A DNA stretch of 64,000 nucleotides, from the NCBI GenBank assembly GCA_001510575.1, contig LNGK01000002.1, positions 2,964,144 through 3,028,143 on the forward strand, read 5' to 3'. A model generated the notes under the pieces. That model saw only the letters and a program-made list of their open reading frames with translations, was not told where the DNA came from and did not search any database. The position numbers were made by a program, and so were the translations under genes. The stretch comes from Knoxdaviesia capensis. Lineage: Eukaryota > Ascomycota > Sordariomycetes > Microascales > Gondwanamycetaceae. This document shows positions 1-12,264 of this stretch, one piece after another; the first letter of the stretch is position 1; each line of letters starts with the position of its first letter.

Positions 1-41
1 GTCCTGAGCATCAACTTCTAACTAACTTGACATCAATCTAG

Positions 42-3000
42 TCCGAGAAGATTACAGCCCAGATGGCGATGCTTGGAGTCGTATGTACAAATCCCCCTCC
101 TCGATTCTATTAGATTCTCTCGTCCGTAGACTGCTTGACTCGAGGGGTTTGGACTGAGGCGTACATGTCTCACTCTTGTCACACGTCAAGTCATCATTAT
201 CACCCCTCATGGCACTCCTCTCTCTGGGACTGTGCCAGCCTGATAGATAATTTTTGAGCTCTAACTTACCCTCTTGACTTCTGCCAAATGAAGATTTCAC
301 CCACAATGACGCAAGATCGAGAGCTTATCGCTGGGGTGAGGACGGCATTGCTGGAGTCTGCGATACTCATGGTCTGCAGAACATTGCGTTTGCCTTCTGG
401 AACGGAAAAGAGTAAGCTATGAATGCCTAATAGCCGTGGCAAGCTGCATGTTCCCTCTTGGGTTTCCTCTTGCTAACATGACCCTTTCTTGTTAACCAAC
501 AGCGAATTCTTGAAGGAGCGACTCTTCGGGCTCTCCAATCCCCAGGGAAACCACGGTGAGAGCTTGAAAGAAGCTCATTTCCATGTTGATAACACTCCTG
601 TAAGCTTTATTCTTGCTCCCAATTCCTGTTACTGCCGTTTTCTGCCGTGAACCGTCTTTTTGCGCGGCTCTGCCAATCCTTACCAAATTGTGGCACTGGA
701 CAGAAAAACCCCCGCGACGGTCCCAGACGCCACGAATGATTTTCTAACAAAATTTTGTCTCTAGACGGTAAATCCCCGCCAATGCTGAGCACTTCAACTA
801 CGGTTTCATGCAACCCAATCATTGAGCCGCAAGGTTGCAGAAAAAGAGTAGATTTATCTAGGTGGACGTTCTGCTAACAGGGTTAAATCCCTTATTCCTT
901 CCAGCACTCTTACATGAAGTTCCTCTACAAGTATCCTCAGGAAGCGTTTCCCTACGAGGATCTTATTCAGGAGAATGCGAAGCGAGGCAAGGGAGACCAG
1001 GAGTATCAACTCATTGACACCGGTATCTTCGACGACAACAAGTACTGGGATATCTTCATCGAAACCGCCAAGGACTCTGACGACCCCGACGAGCTCCTCT
1101 TTCGTGTAACTGCCTGGAATCGTGGCCCCGAAGCGGCTTCTCTGCACATTCTCCCTCATTTGTGGTTCCGCAACAGCTGGGCATGGGGCCGTGAAACTGC
1201 CGATAAGAAGCCGTCGGTCCGCTTCCACGATGAATCAATGGCCCGCGCATACCATCCGTCTCTGGGCGAGTCCTTTTTTCTTCTCTCCCCCTCCCCTGGA
1301 GTTGGCGGATCGGAAGACGATGTTCTGCCTGAGATGCTATATACCCATAACGATACCAACGTGAATCTGCTCTATGGCCAGGAGAACCCCCAGCCGTACG
1401 TCAAAGATGCTTTCCACCGCTACGTTGTCAACGGCGAGAAGGATGCTGTGAATCCCAATGAAGAGGGTACTAAGTGTGCTGCGTGGTTCAAGTTTGAGTC
1501 GGTGAGCCCTGGAGAGTGTGCCGGTAAGATATCCACGTTTCCTCCCTACGGTAGCGGACATTGATTAAACTAATATGAATGTCTCCTTCCAGTCGTTCGT
1601 TTCCGCCTAACTAAGCGCAACGAGGCATATCTCGACGAGGAGCTGTTCGATAACATGCTTGATCTCCGAAAGAGCGAGGCGGATGACTTCTATTCTTGGC
1701 TCAGCCCCTATGTCATGACCCCGGACGCCCGCAACATCCAACGCCAGGCATTCTCGGGCATGATGTGGTGCAAGCAACACTATTACTTCATCTGGGACGA
1801 ATGGGCCCACGGAGATCCATCCAACCCACCCCCCCCGCCTAGCCGCGCTGCCGTTCGAAACGCGAATTGGAAACATATGCACTGCGACGATATTTTGTCC
1901 ATGCCGGATTCATGGGAGTATCCGTTCTTTGCTGCGTGGGACAGTGCCTTCCACTGCATTGTGCTGGCCATGATTGACCCGGACTTTGCAAAGAAGCAGC
2001 TGGACCTCTTCACTCGTGAGTGGTACTGCCATCCAAACGGCCAGATTCCCGCGTATGAGTGGAACTTTGGCGACGTCAACCCGCCGGTGCATGCTTGGTC
2101 GACTTTTCGCGTGTTCAAGATGGAGCGGAAGCTCTATGGCCGCCAGGATTTGGACTTCCTGGAGCGCGTGTTCCAGAAACTGCTGATGAACTTTACCTGG
2201 TGGGTCAACCGCAAGGATGTTGACGGCAAGAACGTTTTTGAAGGAGGTTTCCTGGGTCTTGATAACATTGGCCTGTTCAATCGCTCCGAGCCACTGCCCA
2301 CCGGAGGTGTCCTTGAGCAGGCTGATAGCACAGGTTGGATGGCTTTCTACTGCCTGTCTATGCTGAACATTTCGCTAGAGCTGGCGAAACACCGCAAGAT
2401 CTACGAAGATATCGCCAACAAGTTCTTCGAGCACTTTATCATGATTAGCGATGCTATGACCTTCCGCATGGGCCAGAAGGATGAACAGTCTCTCTGGAAC
2501 GATGAAGATGGCTTCTACTATGATGCCATCTCCTGGGGCCCCCCTTGGATCCAGCAGATCCCGGTTCGGTCGCTTGTTGGTCTCATTCCTCTGTACGCCA
2601 CGATGACGTTGGAGCCTGAGCTGATCAACAAGCTGCCATCGTTTAAAAAGCGAGTGGACTGGTTTATGAAGAACCGCTGCGATATTGCTGAGCGGAACAT
2701 GGCCAGTATCCGCAAGCGAGGAAAGGGTGACCGTATCCTGCTGTCGATTGTGAGCAAGGATCGCCTGGAGAAGATCCTCAAGCGAATGCTGTCAGAGGAC
2801 GAGTTCCTCAGTCCTCACGGTATCCGGTCACTGTCCAAGTACCACCGTGACCACCCGTTCTCTATGGATGTCAACGGCCAGACATTTGGCGTCTCTTATA
2901 TCCCTGGAGACTCCGACAGTGGCCTGTTCGGTGGTAACAGTAATTGGCGTGGCCCGATCTGGCTGTGCGTCAACTTCCTGCTTATCGAGTCCCTGCAGAG

Positions 3001-3908
3001 ATTCTACCTCTTCTATGGAAAGGATTTTGTCGTGGAGTGCCCGATCCTGGACGGAACCGAGTCCGGAAGCGACACAGAGACAAGCCAGAGCCCCAGCGAG
3101 GACGAGTCGCCGGACTCTAAACCAAAGGAGGTTGCTAATGGCGAGAATGGCCATGAGAAGCGGTCGCGTACTCGCATGATGCACCTCGGCGAAGTGGCTA
3201 ACCAGCTCCGCCAGCGTCTTGAGCGACTGTTTACCCGGGATCCCTCCAACGGCCGCCGTGCTATCAATGGCGGATCGGACTTGTTGGATTTTGATCCTAA
3301 TTGGCGTGATTTCGTCTGGTTCCATGAGTTCTTCGATGGAGATTCCGGCCGTGGCCTGGGCGCAAGCCACCAAACTGGATGGACTGGTTTGATTGCTCGC
3401 ATGATCCACGATGGATGGTAAGTCACACATGCTCTTCTTGCTCTCTAGCGCCTTGCTCGGAGACGCATATGGATATATGCTAACGATTCCCTTTTTATTC
3501 ACTGCCTACAGCATGGGCCAACATCTCCCCAGTCTCCCGCACACCCCCTCGGCTGGCATGGCCCATTACTTTGATGACACCTTCCACCGCCACGTGCATA
3601 CCGGATCCTCCAATCCTCGCGACTATGCTCTGCGCCGGTCGTCATCCGCACGTTCCCTCGCCCATCGCAGCGACTTTACATCGTCGGTTGCCGACCTGTC
3701 GACGCTCTCGATGGCAGACACCGACGAGGACCGCCAGATAACCGACGGCGAAGACGAGAGCCCGTATGCTAGCGGACATGTCCGTCGGGACTCGTCTGAG
3801 GCGGGTGGAAGCAACACGGGAGGCCTTTGGCTGCATGGCCGGTCACGGTTCCGGCCTGTGTTCAACGATGCGGATGATGATCTGGATGAGTTGATTACGC
3901 GGGTGTAG
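42..3908 (+). CDS. GH63-like glycoside hydrolase (MGH1/YgjK type), 5' partial
   Basis: The protein resembles fungal glycoside hydrolases of the GH63/MGH1-like (alpha/alpha)6-barrel group, which act on glucosyl- or mannosyl-containing substrates; the real substrate is unknown. Exons as I read them: 42-80, 294-411, 503-599, 905-1523, 1593-3417 and 3512-3908. All junctions are GT..AG and keep phase, giving about 1030 residues. Bases 1-41 look like an intron tail (CTAAC branch site, then CTAG), so the true N-terminus lies left of the window. Seen in the sequence: RAYRWGEDGIAGVCD near the start, WDSAF in the barrel, and a DSGLFGGNSNWRGPIW segment that is typical of this family. A Ser/Asp/Glu-rich linker (around 3050-3170) interrupts the C-terminal half, and the last exon ends in a Ser/Asp-rich tail. 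There is no sign of a signal peptide in the part visible. Family assignment is good; the reaction is inferred. Confidence 0.85.
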
Positions 3909-4559
3909 GGGGGCTGGTTTCAGCGGCCATATAGGCGATCTTGATGCTTTGCTTTGTCCATGCAGGTTTCATGGTTGATTGCTGGTTCGTTTGCTTGCGG
4001 CGGAGTGCCTGTCTGTCTATGTTTGAAAACGATTCATAAAACTGTTGGCTGGGAAAAGACGAGACACCCTGCCCCAAACAGGTTGGGAATTATAGAGCCG
4101 TTTTGCGTATGAGAATGAGTAGAAAATTTGAATTTTTGAATCTGAAGATATATATGATGTCCACGGATGTTGGGTACTTGATATCGATGTCGAGAAGGAA
4201 ACAGACAGAACATGCCTAATGTATGTGAATTTTGGAAATACGACAGACAGAAAAAAAAGGAAAAGGGCTCGAGTACATTTGAAACGAACATGAAAAAGAG
4301 ATATAAGGAATATAACAGACGATCGAGGGGGATCTTTCGCGCCACCTCGGAGCCTCAACGTCCACTACCCCTTTTCATCTCTGAAGCTTCCTTCATTCCC
4401 CTGTGCCTTCCCCGGAATCTCTCGCTTTCTCTCTCCTCTCTCCGATCACGAAAAGAAAAGTCGTGGGGCGGATTTCAAACAAAAAACAGAGCATATCGAG
4501 AAAACAATATATATGTACAGAGATGTCAGGGTGTTGTTTTGTGTGTGCGTGTGTGTTAT
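3909..4559. other. Convergent 3' intergenic region
   Basis: This stretch lies between the stop of the plus-strand GH63-like gene (3908) and the stop of the minus-strand ATP5 gene (4560). It presumably holds both 3' UTRs. It contains AT-rich and A-rich runs (for example 4250-4260) but no reading frame that looks like a gene. Confidence 0.6.
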
Positions 4560-5772
4560 TTACAGGGAGTCGGTCAGGAGCTTGTTCAGCTTGGTGAGCT
4601 TGGAAGACACGCTGAGGTCGATGGTGCGGTCGCCGACCTCGACGACGAGGCCGCCGACGATGTCGGAGTTGACCTTGTTGGTGACCTTGAGGGTCTTGCC
4701 GGCGCCGACGTGCTCGGACTTGGCGATGGCCGACTCGAGACGGGCGAGGGTCTTGGAGTCGAGGGGCTGTGGGCAAAGCTGGACGTTAGTGGGCTGGTCT
4801 GACGTGGAAATAGGAAGCCGGAAAGGCGGGGATATGAAAAAGAGGAAAAAGAAGGACCCACCTGAGCGCTGGTGACGATAACCTCAACCTCGCCGCGGGA
4901 CGCGGCCACGAGGATGCCGAACTTCTCGCACACACCCTTGAGGAGGTTGAGGCGGTTGTACTGGGCCAGGGTGTCGAGGAAGTTCTTGACGGTGGCGTCG
5001 GAGGCCGGGGCGCCGGACTGCTTGGCGAGCTCGGCGACGATGGCCGACTTGTCCTCGGCACTCAAGGTCGGGGCAGTGAGGATCTTGCCCAGCTTGGGGT
5101 CCTTCTCGACCAGGGCTTTCAGCGTGCTGATGGCCTTGGCGGTGGGCTCCAGCGTCGAGCTCTTCGCGGCGGCTGTGTACTGTAAGCGGGAAAGCAGGAA
5201 GAGGGCGAGGGTTAGTGGATGATAGCTTCTATAGTTGTTGGATAAGAGTTGTATAGGAGAGAGAGAAGCTGGCGGGTTGGCGTGGGTGTGGAGCTTCCGG
5301 TGGGCAGGCGAGATGGGGTGTCTGTATATGGCGCTTTCTGGACCGAGCTGACCCCAATGCATCGGAAGGAGATCTCCAAAGCTGTATCAACAGCTACGGT
5401 TGAATCAATGAGGTGTGCAGCTGTTCAATTAATGATGCAACCACCCAATTGACATCCGAGCAATGGAACCGCCGGGGTTTTCCGCATCTAGACCCATCAC
5501 CGAGATGGTTTCCCCCTCAAACCGTGCATCGCCAATTCGGACACCCTCAACACCTACACCACTACCAATCAAATACCCAAGAAATTCATCGCCGGAACAG
5601 AAAAGCATACCAGAGCAGAGGCATAGGTGCCATCCAGACCGAAGACCGAAACCGGGGGCTTCGCATCAACAGCAGCAGCAGCGTACGCCCGGCGAGCGAC
5701 AACAGCCGAGCGCGACGGAGCAGCGGCAGCGGCCCGCACAGCGGAGCGGAGGACGGAGGATCTGGCGAGCAT
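4560..5772 (-). CDS. ATP5: Mitochondrial F1Fo ATP synthase subunit 5 (OSCP/delta)
   Basis: OSCP is the peripheral-stalk subunit that ties F1 to the stator of mitochondrial ATP synthase. Exons on the minus strand: 5772-5611, 5179-4862 and 4766-4560, giving 228 residues, close to the usual size. The N-terminus is Arg/Ala/Ser-rich without acids for about 30 residues, as in a mitochondrial presequence. It is followed by the family's VFGLDGTYASALYTAAAKSS segment, which crosses the first splice junction. Later come PKLGKIL, NRLNLLKGVCEKFG and EVEVIVTSAQ, and the C-terminal GGLVVEVGDRTIDLSVSSKL that marks OSCP. Intron 1 is 431 nt, long for this kind of fungus; intron 2 is 95 nt. The gene is convergent with the GH63-like gene, and MOB1 lies upstream on the same strand. 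CCAAT elements lie upstream. Confidence 0.95.
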
Positions 5773-6738
5773 TTTGTCGGAGAGAAGAAAGTCGGAACCG
5801 CGGAGAGAGAGACGTCGGAGGTTTCGGTCTTGGGGGGGGGGGAGTGCGGGTGCGCTTCGGAGTCGGCGGTGAGGAGGGAGGAAGCCGGGCCTTTGGATGT
5901 TTGTTTGTGAGCGAGATTCGCTTTTTGATGATGATTTTTCTGACGAAGGGGAAAAAAGGAAGGGAAAATTATGTCCCTAACAATGCGCCAAAAAACGGAA
6001 AAAAAGCGACCAATTGGAAAAAGTCAATGCCTGAGAAATGTGGCGCTAAATTCAGGAAGAGCTGCATTATGTCAGCCATGTTCGTCGGAGAATCTCGGGC
6101 TCAACGGACAAAGAACGACAATCAGGACGGCTTGGTTGCTGCCAGATTGGTTTGGTTTTTAGTGATTCATGGGCCTGTGCTGGCGTGTGATTCACGGCCT
6201 ACAGGGCACTATAAATGGATGGCTGGCCCCCAAACTTTGGTTATGACAGCCTGTACAAGTGAATCACTGTCGAGTATGATGAGCCTAACCACGTAATTGG
6301 TGGAGGTTACGTGGTATCATTCTGGTACTGGAATTATATAGAGCAAAGCTTCCTCACCCAGTTACTACCAGTGACGACGAACTACGGCAAATTGTATCGC
6401 CCTCGATATCAAGGCGATCGTACGCATCTTAATTGGTAAAAGACGCATTGAGATTCCGCAGTAGATGACGGACCCGTTCACGGAAGCGCGGCGATCAACT
6501 GGCCCCCCACTGCCCATCTTCCACATCTATCCAGAGCCGGCGAGTCATCGTACAATACTCTCGTTGACTGTTGAATAGACGGTTTAGAAATGATAGAATG
6601 TAATGAATTCGTGACTGGAAACCTCATATTTCACATGCTTAAAAGTGGACACAACGAGAACCTGAGAAAGAAAAGAGAAAGAAGAACCGAAAGGCGAGAG
6701 CAGAAGGAAAGGAGAGAATTAGACCCTCTCGCTTGCTC
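5773..6738. other. ATP5 promoter and MOB1 3' region
   Basis: This is the intergenic stretch between the ATP5 start codon and the MOB1 stop codon; both genes are on the minus strand. It contains a G-rich run (5832-5841), CCAATTGG at 6010-6017 and ATTGG at 6146-6150. These are candidate CCAAT-binding-complex sites for ATP5. TATAAAT near 6211 reads on the plus strand and has no plausible gene downstream. No coding sequence was recognised. Confidence 0.5.
6010..6017. promoter_or_regulatory. CCAAT element upstream of ATP5
   Basis: CCAATTGG reads as CCAAT on both strands, about 240 bp upstream of the ATP5 start codon; a second ATTGG is at 6146-6150. CCAAT boxes bound by the HAP/CBC complex commonly drive respiratory genes in fungi. 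Functional use here is inferred from position only. Confidence 0.4.
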
Positions 6739-7601
6739 TTAATCGCTCTTCAACATGCTATCCACCAAATCCCCCAGCGGACCCCAGTAGTCCCGGCCGC
6801 TGGCCAGCTTGTGCTCGTCGATAAACAGCACATACTGCTTGAAGCTGGTGTTCAGGTGCGGCTCGAGCCCGAGCTCGCGGATCACCGGGTAGTGGTGGCA
6901 GTAGATGTGGGCGTATACGCGGTACATGCGCTTGAAGATCTGGCGTACGAGCGACGGGAACGACTTGGGGAACGGCACGCCGATGCGGCTGGGCAGGATC
7001 TGCTCGTTGTCGATGTTGTTCTGCACCCAGCCCATCATCTGCTCGATGTACGCCGGCGCCGACATCTTGGTTGGCCGCTTGTAGTTCTCGTTGTCCTGCC
7101 ACAAGTACTCGAATTCGTCCGTGGCCTTCATCTCCGGGCACGACTGTGGTGAGCAGAACTCGGTGATGGCGCCGTAGAGGAGGTTGATTTGGTTGTAGAA
7201 GTCGACCACTGTGGACGAGGCAGGGAGAGGCCATGTTAGCAACCACTCAATAGACTCTGCCTTCCTCTCTCTCTTCCGAGAATCCATCAAGCAACGTACT
7301 GTTCACGGCCAGCCACTCGTTCTCGTCCTCGCCCTCGGGAAGCTTGACAACCTTCCGCAGACTGCCTCCGCCCAGAGTGGCCTCGGCATACTGGCGGAGA
7401 TGGTGGCTGGTGGATCCGGGCTTGCCGTTTGTCCGCGGCCGGAACTGATTCCGGGTACGCTGGTTACTACATGTGGAAACACGCAGGTCGCGGTTGATGT
7501 TAAAAAACTGTGAACTCGGGCCGAGGGAGGGGGGGAACTCCGGTCCCGGAGCGTGGAGACGGGCGGAACCCGGCTTACACTGTGGTAATAAACGACGACA
7601 T
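6739..7601 (-). CDS. mob1: MOB kinase activator (Mob1)
   Basis: Mob1 is the zinc-binding adaptor that binds and activates NDR/LATS-type kinases (Dbf2/Sid2) in the mitotic exit or septation initiation network. Exons on the minus strand: 7601-7579 (23 nt), 7466-7300 and 7208-6739, giving 219 residues. The spliced protein starts MSSFITTVNQRTRNQFRP. It has the Mob fold motifs KLPEGEDENEWLAVN and VDFYNQINLLYGAITEFC. The expected Zn ligands are visible as C82, C87, H164 and H169, with the same spacing as human MOB1. The C-terminal half carries APAYIEQMMGWVQNNI and FPSLVRQIFKRMYRVYAHIYCHHY. Length matches the family. The tiny first exon was placed by the donor GTAAGC after MSSFITT and by the fit of the N-terminus to fungal Mob1 proteins. 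Confidence 0.95.
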
Positions 7602-8527
7602 GTTTATCGGATGTGATGTGAAGAAGAGAACGCGTGGTGACTGTAAGGACGACTGGCGTCGCGGGTCACAGTTAGGTTGAAGGCCGTGGATCGTGTGCCG
7701 AGAGACTCTCGTCGAAGAAAGTGGTTTGGAGGGGTAAGAAGCACTGAGGATATCGATGAAGCAGGCGAACACGGACCGACGCAGCAAAGGTATTGAATGA
7801 CAGAATGTATTGCTCAAGATGTCAAGCTCGTAATAACATAAAAACCTTCGAGATGCGCGCACGTGGGGTGGTGTGTCGAGCTAGAATATGTTGGTTGTTA
7901 TTTGTTTGTTTGAGGGGCGCTGTAAACGGGCGATGGTGATAAAAGATAAAGCTTGTGATCGGGGGGTTTTTTTAGTGGTGTATTCTGCCAATTGGGCCTG
8001 CGTTTGCCCCTGGCGGGTTTTGGGCGTAGGCGTTGAAATGGTGTTTACCAGCGTTTACCCGTTGGCGTCACCCAGCCAACGCCGGCCAACAACAACTGAT
8101 ATTGTCCGGAGACGATAAACGGCGGCCTTTGGCAGCTCGCCACCCAAAGCAGTAAAAAGGAAACTGAAGCTTAAAAATTAGGAAATTCTCTGAATATACT
8201 GGTAACTAAATCATGAAAAGCTTTGGTGTCATTATGAAGGCATTCGTTAATATATCAGAGGCGTAGGAGCAGATGGGTGGGTTCGAATGGTGAATCGGAG
8301 TATGTCGAATCTGGGTCCACCACAATCCAACCGTCCTTTTGAATCTTACAAGAGTCACAGCTCTCAATGCTCAAACAGCTTGTTTTGCCACCTCTGTAAC
8401 TCAACTGAAAGTCATTGTGTAGTGCCCCACGAGCAACGAACAGCACTTCAATGCAGCAGCAGCTTGTTTGTCTGTGGAGGTTACGACCAGGGCCACAAGT
8501 CTCCCGACACCCAAAGCTCCGCGGCAT

Positions 8528-8663
8528 CCAATTGGCCGAACTTCCAAAACACGTGCGGATACCGCTTAAATATCGGGCTAACCGCTCCAGTTCGCACCGT
8601 TGATTGGCTGGACCCGTTGTGCCATCTGCCGGACCAAGGCCCCGTCTCCACCCTGCAGCCAAT
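8528..8663 (+). promoter_or_regulatory. Three CCAAT boxes upstream of LSC2
   Basis: CCAATTGG at 8528-8535, ATTGG at 8603-8607 and CCAAT at 8659-8663 lie within 136 bp. They sit just upstream of a TATA box and about 360-500 bp from the LSC2 start codon. The arrangement is what a HAP/CBC-controlled mitochondrial gene would show. No binding data are available from the sequence alone. Confidence 0.5.
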
Positions 8664-8701
8664 CATTTTCAGCCGCCCGTTCCAGCGCCGGATTATCCCG
8701 C

Positions 8702-8709
8702 TATAAAAA
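8702..8709 (+). promoter_or_regulatory. TATA box of LSC2
   Basis: TATAAAAA lies 39 bp after the last of three CCAAT boxes and about 315 bp before the start codon. A pyrimidine-rich leader typical of fungal 5' UTRs follows it. Confidence 0.5.
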
Positions 8710-9024
8710 TGTTCGAAACGGACCCGCTTAGTCACCCGCAAGTGTGAACAGCTTCGTTAGGTGGTAAATCTCGGCTATACGGAAAAACCAGGCCAAAGTC
8801 TAGCTTTGCTCTACTTTTTTTTCCCTTTCCCTTTCCTGCAAAAAGAAAAAAACGACCCTATCTCTCAACCTGCTCTCTTCTCGTTCATCTCTTGATTCCT
8901 TTCCCCTTTCATCATCAACCTTTGTTGATGTGTTTGTTTTGTCCCTCATCTCCGCTCTTCTCATCAGTTGCATCTGTGTTTGTCCGTCTCTCCTTTTTCC
9001 CACGTTTTTCCATCAATATCCATC

Positions 9025-10970
9025 ATGTTCAGACTCGGTAGCCGGAGAGCTTTGGCTTCGGCCATGCAGCCCGTGAAGGTGAGTGAGATAGATAAGGAGG
9101 GTGGTGCAATTGGGGGTGAAGACGTGATATCTCCATCAATTCGTGGACGCCCAGCTCAGGACATGGCTATTAAACGTGTTGATGCAGCTGTTTGATATCA
9201 AGGCGTCAGATCCGTGTCTTCCACTGTTTTATACTGACGTTTGAGCGTGTCTCTCTTGATTTTATATAGGCTGTCCGCGCCCCTGTTGTTAGAGTTGCTG
9301 GTGCTCAGCAGCGGAGAGCACTAAGCATTCACGAATATCGCTCGGCCGATCTCCTGCGCCAGGTAAACACGAGCCACCAATTCCGTGATATACATCTACA
9401 AACACCGCCGACGTCGTTGAACCATGAAATGATATCATTCGTATATATACCCATCGATAGTGGTACTCGACATCCGTTACTTTAGAAACACCCCAACCTG
9501 CTCTCCACCCTTTGGCTACTGGAGAGGCAGCTTGGCGTTTCTGATGCAGTTACGGCCTCCTGTCTGTGATATATATCGATCGATATCGTTCTTTTCTTCG
9601 TCGCATCTCCCGCCTCACCACCTACCCACATATATATCTAGCTGTCTCGCTTTCACATGTCTGACGTCCCACTTTTCTTTCTCTCTAGTATGGCATCGCC
9701 GTCCCCGATGGTGCCGTTGCCCACACTTCGGCCGAGGCCAAGGAGGTTGCTCAGAAGATCGGCGCCGGTGACCTGGTCATCAAGGCCCAGGTTCTCGCCG
9801 GTGGCCGTGGAAAGGGCACCTTCGACAACGGCCTAAAGGGAGGTGTACGCATAATCTACTCGCCGACCGAGGCTGAGATGTTCGCCCATCAGATGATTGG
9901 CCACAAGCTGATCACCAAGCAGACCGGCGCTGGCGGCCGTCTGTGCAGCGCCGTGTACATCTGCGAGCGCAAGTTCGCGCGCCGCGAGTTCTACCTGGCC
10001 ATCCTGATGGACCGCGCCAACCAGTGCCCCGTGATTGTGTCGTCGTCGCAGGGCGGCATGGACATTGAGACCGTGGCCAAGGAAAGCCCCGAGGCCATCA
10101 ACACCACCTACATCGACATCAACACCGGCGTGACCGACGAGATTGCCACCGACATCGCCACGAAGCTGGGCTTCAGCGAGCAGTGCATCCCGCAGGGCAA
10201 GGACACCATCCAGAAGCTGTACAAGATCTTCCTCGAGAAGGACGCCACGCAGATCGAGATCAACCCGCTGTCGGAGACCTCGGACCACCAGGTCATGTGC
10301 ATGGACGCCAAGTTCGCCTTCGACGACAACGCCGACTTCCGCCAGAAGGAATCGTTCTCGTGGCGCGACACCACCCAGGAGGACCCCGACGAGGTGCGCG
10401 CCGCCGAGTCCGGCCTCAACTTCATCAAGCTGGACGGCGACATTGGCTGCCTCGTCAACGGCGCCGGTCTGGCCATGGCCACCATGGACATCATCAAGCT
10501 GAACGGCGGCACCCCCGCCAACTTCCTCGACGTCGGTGGCGGCGCCACCCCCGCCGCCATCAAGGAGGCCTTCGAGCTGATCACCAGCGACCCCAAGGTG
10601 TCGGCCATCTTCGTCAACATCTTCGGCGGTATCGTGCGCTGCGACCTGATCGCTAACGGCCTGATCAACACCGTGAAGTCGCTCGACCTCAAGATCCCCA
10701 TCATTGCTCGTCTGCAGGGCACCAACATGGAGCAGGCCCACCAGATCATCAACAACTCTGGCATGAAGATCTTCTCCATTGACGATCTCCAGAGCGCTGC
10801 TGAGAAGGCTGTGCAGCTGTCGAAGGTTGTCAAGATGGGTAAGTCGGACCTCTTAGTGTCTTAAGCATTTGGTCTCCCACATTTGTTCCACGATTGTTAA
10901 CCTTTTCTTTTCCCTTCTCTTTCTAGCTCGTGATATCGATGTTGGCGTTGAGTTCAGCCTGGGCATCTAA
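9025..10970 (+). CDS. LSC2: Succinyl-CoA ligase beta subunit, mitochondrial
   Basis: This is the beta subunit of succinate-CoA ligase, the TCA-cycle enzyme that couples succinyl-CoA cleavage to nucleoside diphosphate phosphorylation in the mitochondrial matrix. Exons: 9025-9078, 9270-9362, 9689-10838 and 10927-10970, 446 residues. Residues 1 to about 35 are rich in Arg and Ala and form a likely presequence, ending before ALSIHEYRS. The ATP-grasp domain begins there, with AGGRGKGTF (GGRGKG at 87-92). The C-terminal CoA-ligase domain carries NFLDVGGGATP and the NIFGGIVRCD segment near residue 360. The final short exon supplies ARDIDVGVEFSLGI. The codon bias toward C and G at third positions suggests strong expression, and it creates a long antisense open frame that I reject. 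Whether the enzyme prefers ADP or GDP cannot be read here. Confidence 0.96.
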
Positions 10971-12264
10971 ACCAGGAACTCCTTGATCTCCCTTTTTCAT
11001 GTCCTTGTAGCTTCTTGCTCTGAGTTTCCTCTCCTCATCTACCGCCACCCATAAGTCTCGTGTTTTTCAACCACTCCCGTTTTCTTGAAATGCTGTCTCC
11101 TTGGTCTTCCGAGCGTTTTCTTCCATATATAGTCCTGATAAATGGGGCGGGCATGACATCGACTTTTTACCTTTTTTTTTTCCATGCGTTTCCTCGGCTT
11201 TCTTTTTTTCTGCGTTCCATCTTTCCTACCAGCACACACTCACCATTTCGATGATACGTCGTCCTCACCTCTTTTTGTATTACTTTTTTTTCCCCGCCTG
11301 TTTCGTGTCCCGTTTCTTTCTTTGTTTTTGTGATGAACCTCCCCTTGGCTTTTCCCCGTTGGAGAGAAAGGCAGCGGAAAGGAAGACGGGGAGATAGAAA
11401 TATAGACAGATTTATCCGCAGAGCCACGGGTTCGTGGCGGACTCGCTTGTTCCGTTTTTTTTCCTTTTCCTGCTAGATCCAAGTTCTTTGTTCTCGTTTT
11501 CGTTTTGATTCACTGTGCGAACTTACCGTGTCTATCAACCATTGGACTTGCGTCTGGGTGAAAGCCCACTTGGCCCGTTCCAGTGATCTGTTGTCGTATT
11601 CGTCTTACCAACTTTCATACCTTATTTACACGAACATGTAGTCGGATGCGGGCGTCAGAGAGGCCCACTTGGACACGTTCTTCATGGTGTGCCGCTACAA
11701 ATGCATCAACGAGCATGAGCGAGAATGCAAGGTTTTGAACTCCAAACGCCTTGCTTCAATGTCAAAGGGGGGGATGGGGAAAGGGGAAAAAAAAAAAAGG
11801 GGGGGGGGGGGGGAACAAAAAAGGAATCCTAGAGAAGAGAGGGGGCACTTGCATCTGGGGTAGTGTAGTCCGGAATACAAGATATCAGTTCAGCTTCAAC
11901 GGTCTAAGGGGAAATACTTACCAGGGTTTCCACTGGGACACTCCTTTAGAAAGCGATTGATATCGGGAATCAGAAAGGGGTGAAGCGGATTGGGGGAAAC
12001 GAAAAAGAAAAGGGGGCTCCAAATCATCCACTGGGACACTCATCGCAATTAAGCTCATACCTGGGATAGAAAAGGATGGAAGAAGGAAAGGAGAAGGAAA
12101 AGCTCAACTGGAGATAGGGGCGGGAAAGTGCAGGGGCCGATATCAACGAAGCGAGAAGAAACAAAAAAGGACTGTACTCAGTCTTGGGGGCCCAAAAATT
12201 GGCTACTAAGAACCAAAGGAGTTCGTAGGTCTCCTGAATCGTAGCACGGACACGCCGACTAGAT
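10971..12264. other. Convergent intergenic region with A/G homopolymer
   Basis: This lies between the ends of LSC2 (+) and the large low-complexity gene (-). It includes T/C-rich 3' UTR-like sequence at 11000-11500, an A run at 11787-11798 directly followed by a G run at 11799-11813, and purine-rich DNA from 11980 to 12180. The phrase CACTGGGACACTC occurs twice (about 11930 and 12031). No gene was recognised. Confidence 0.5.

Larger units (their letters stand above)
7602..9024. other. Divergent promoter region MOB1 / LSC2
   Basis: MOB1 (minus) and LSC2 (plus) are transcribed away from this 1.4 kb interval. The LSC2 side has three CCAAT boxes, a TATA box and a CT-rich leader from about 8810 to 9000. 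The MOB1 side has CCAATTGGG near 7990. No further gene was recognised; the open frames here do not resemble protein. Confidence 0.6.

Noticed and set aside
9833..10741. 302-codon antisense frame within LSC2
   Set aside because: It overlaps a secure gene, and the strong third-position C/G bias of the sense strand explains the lack of stops.
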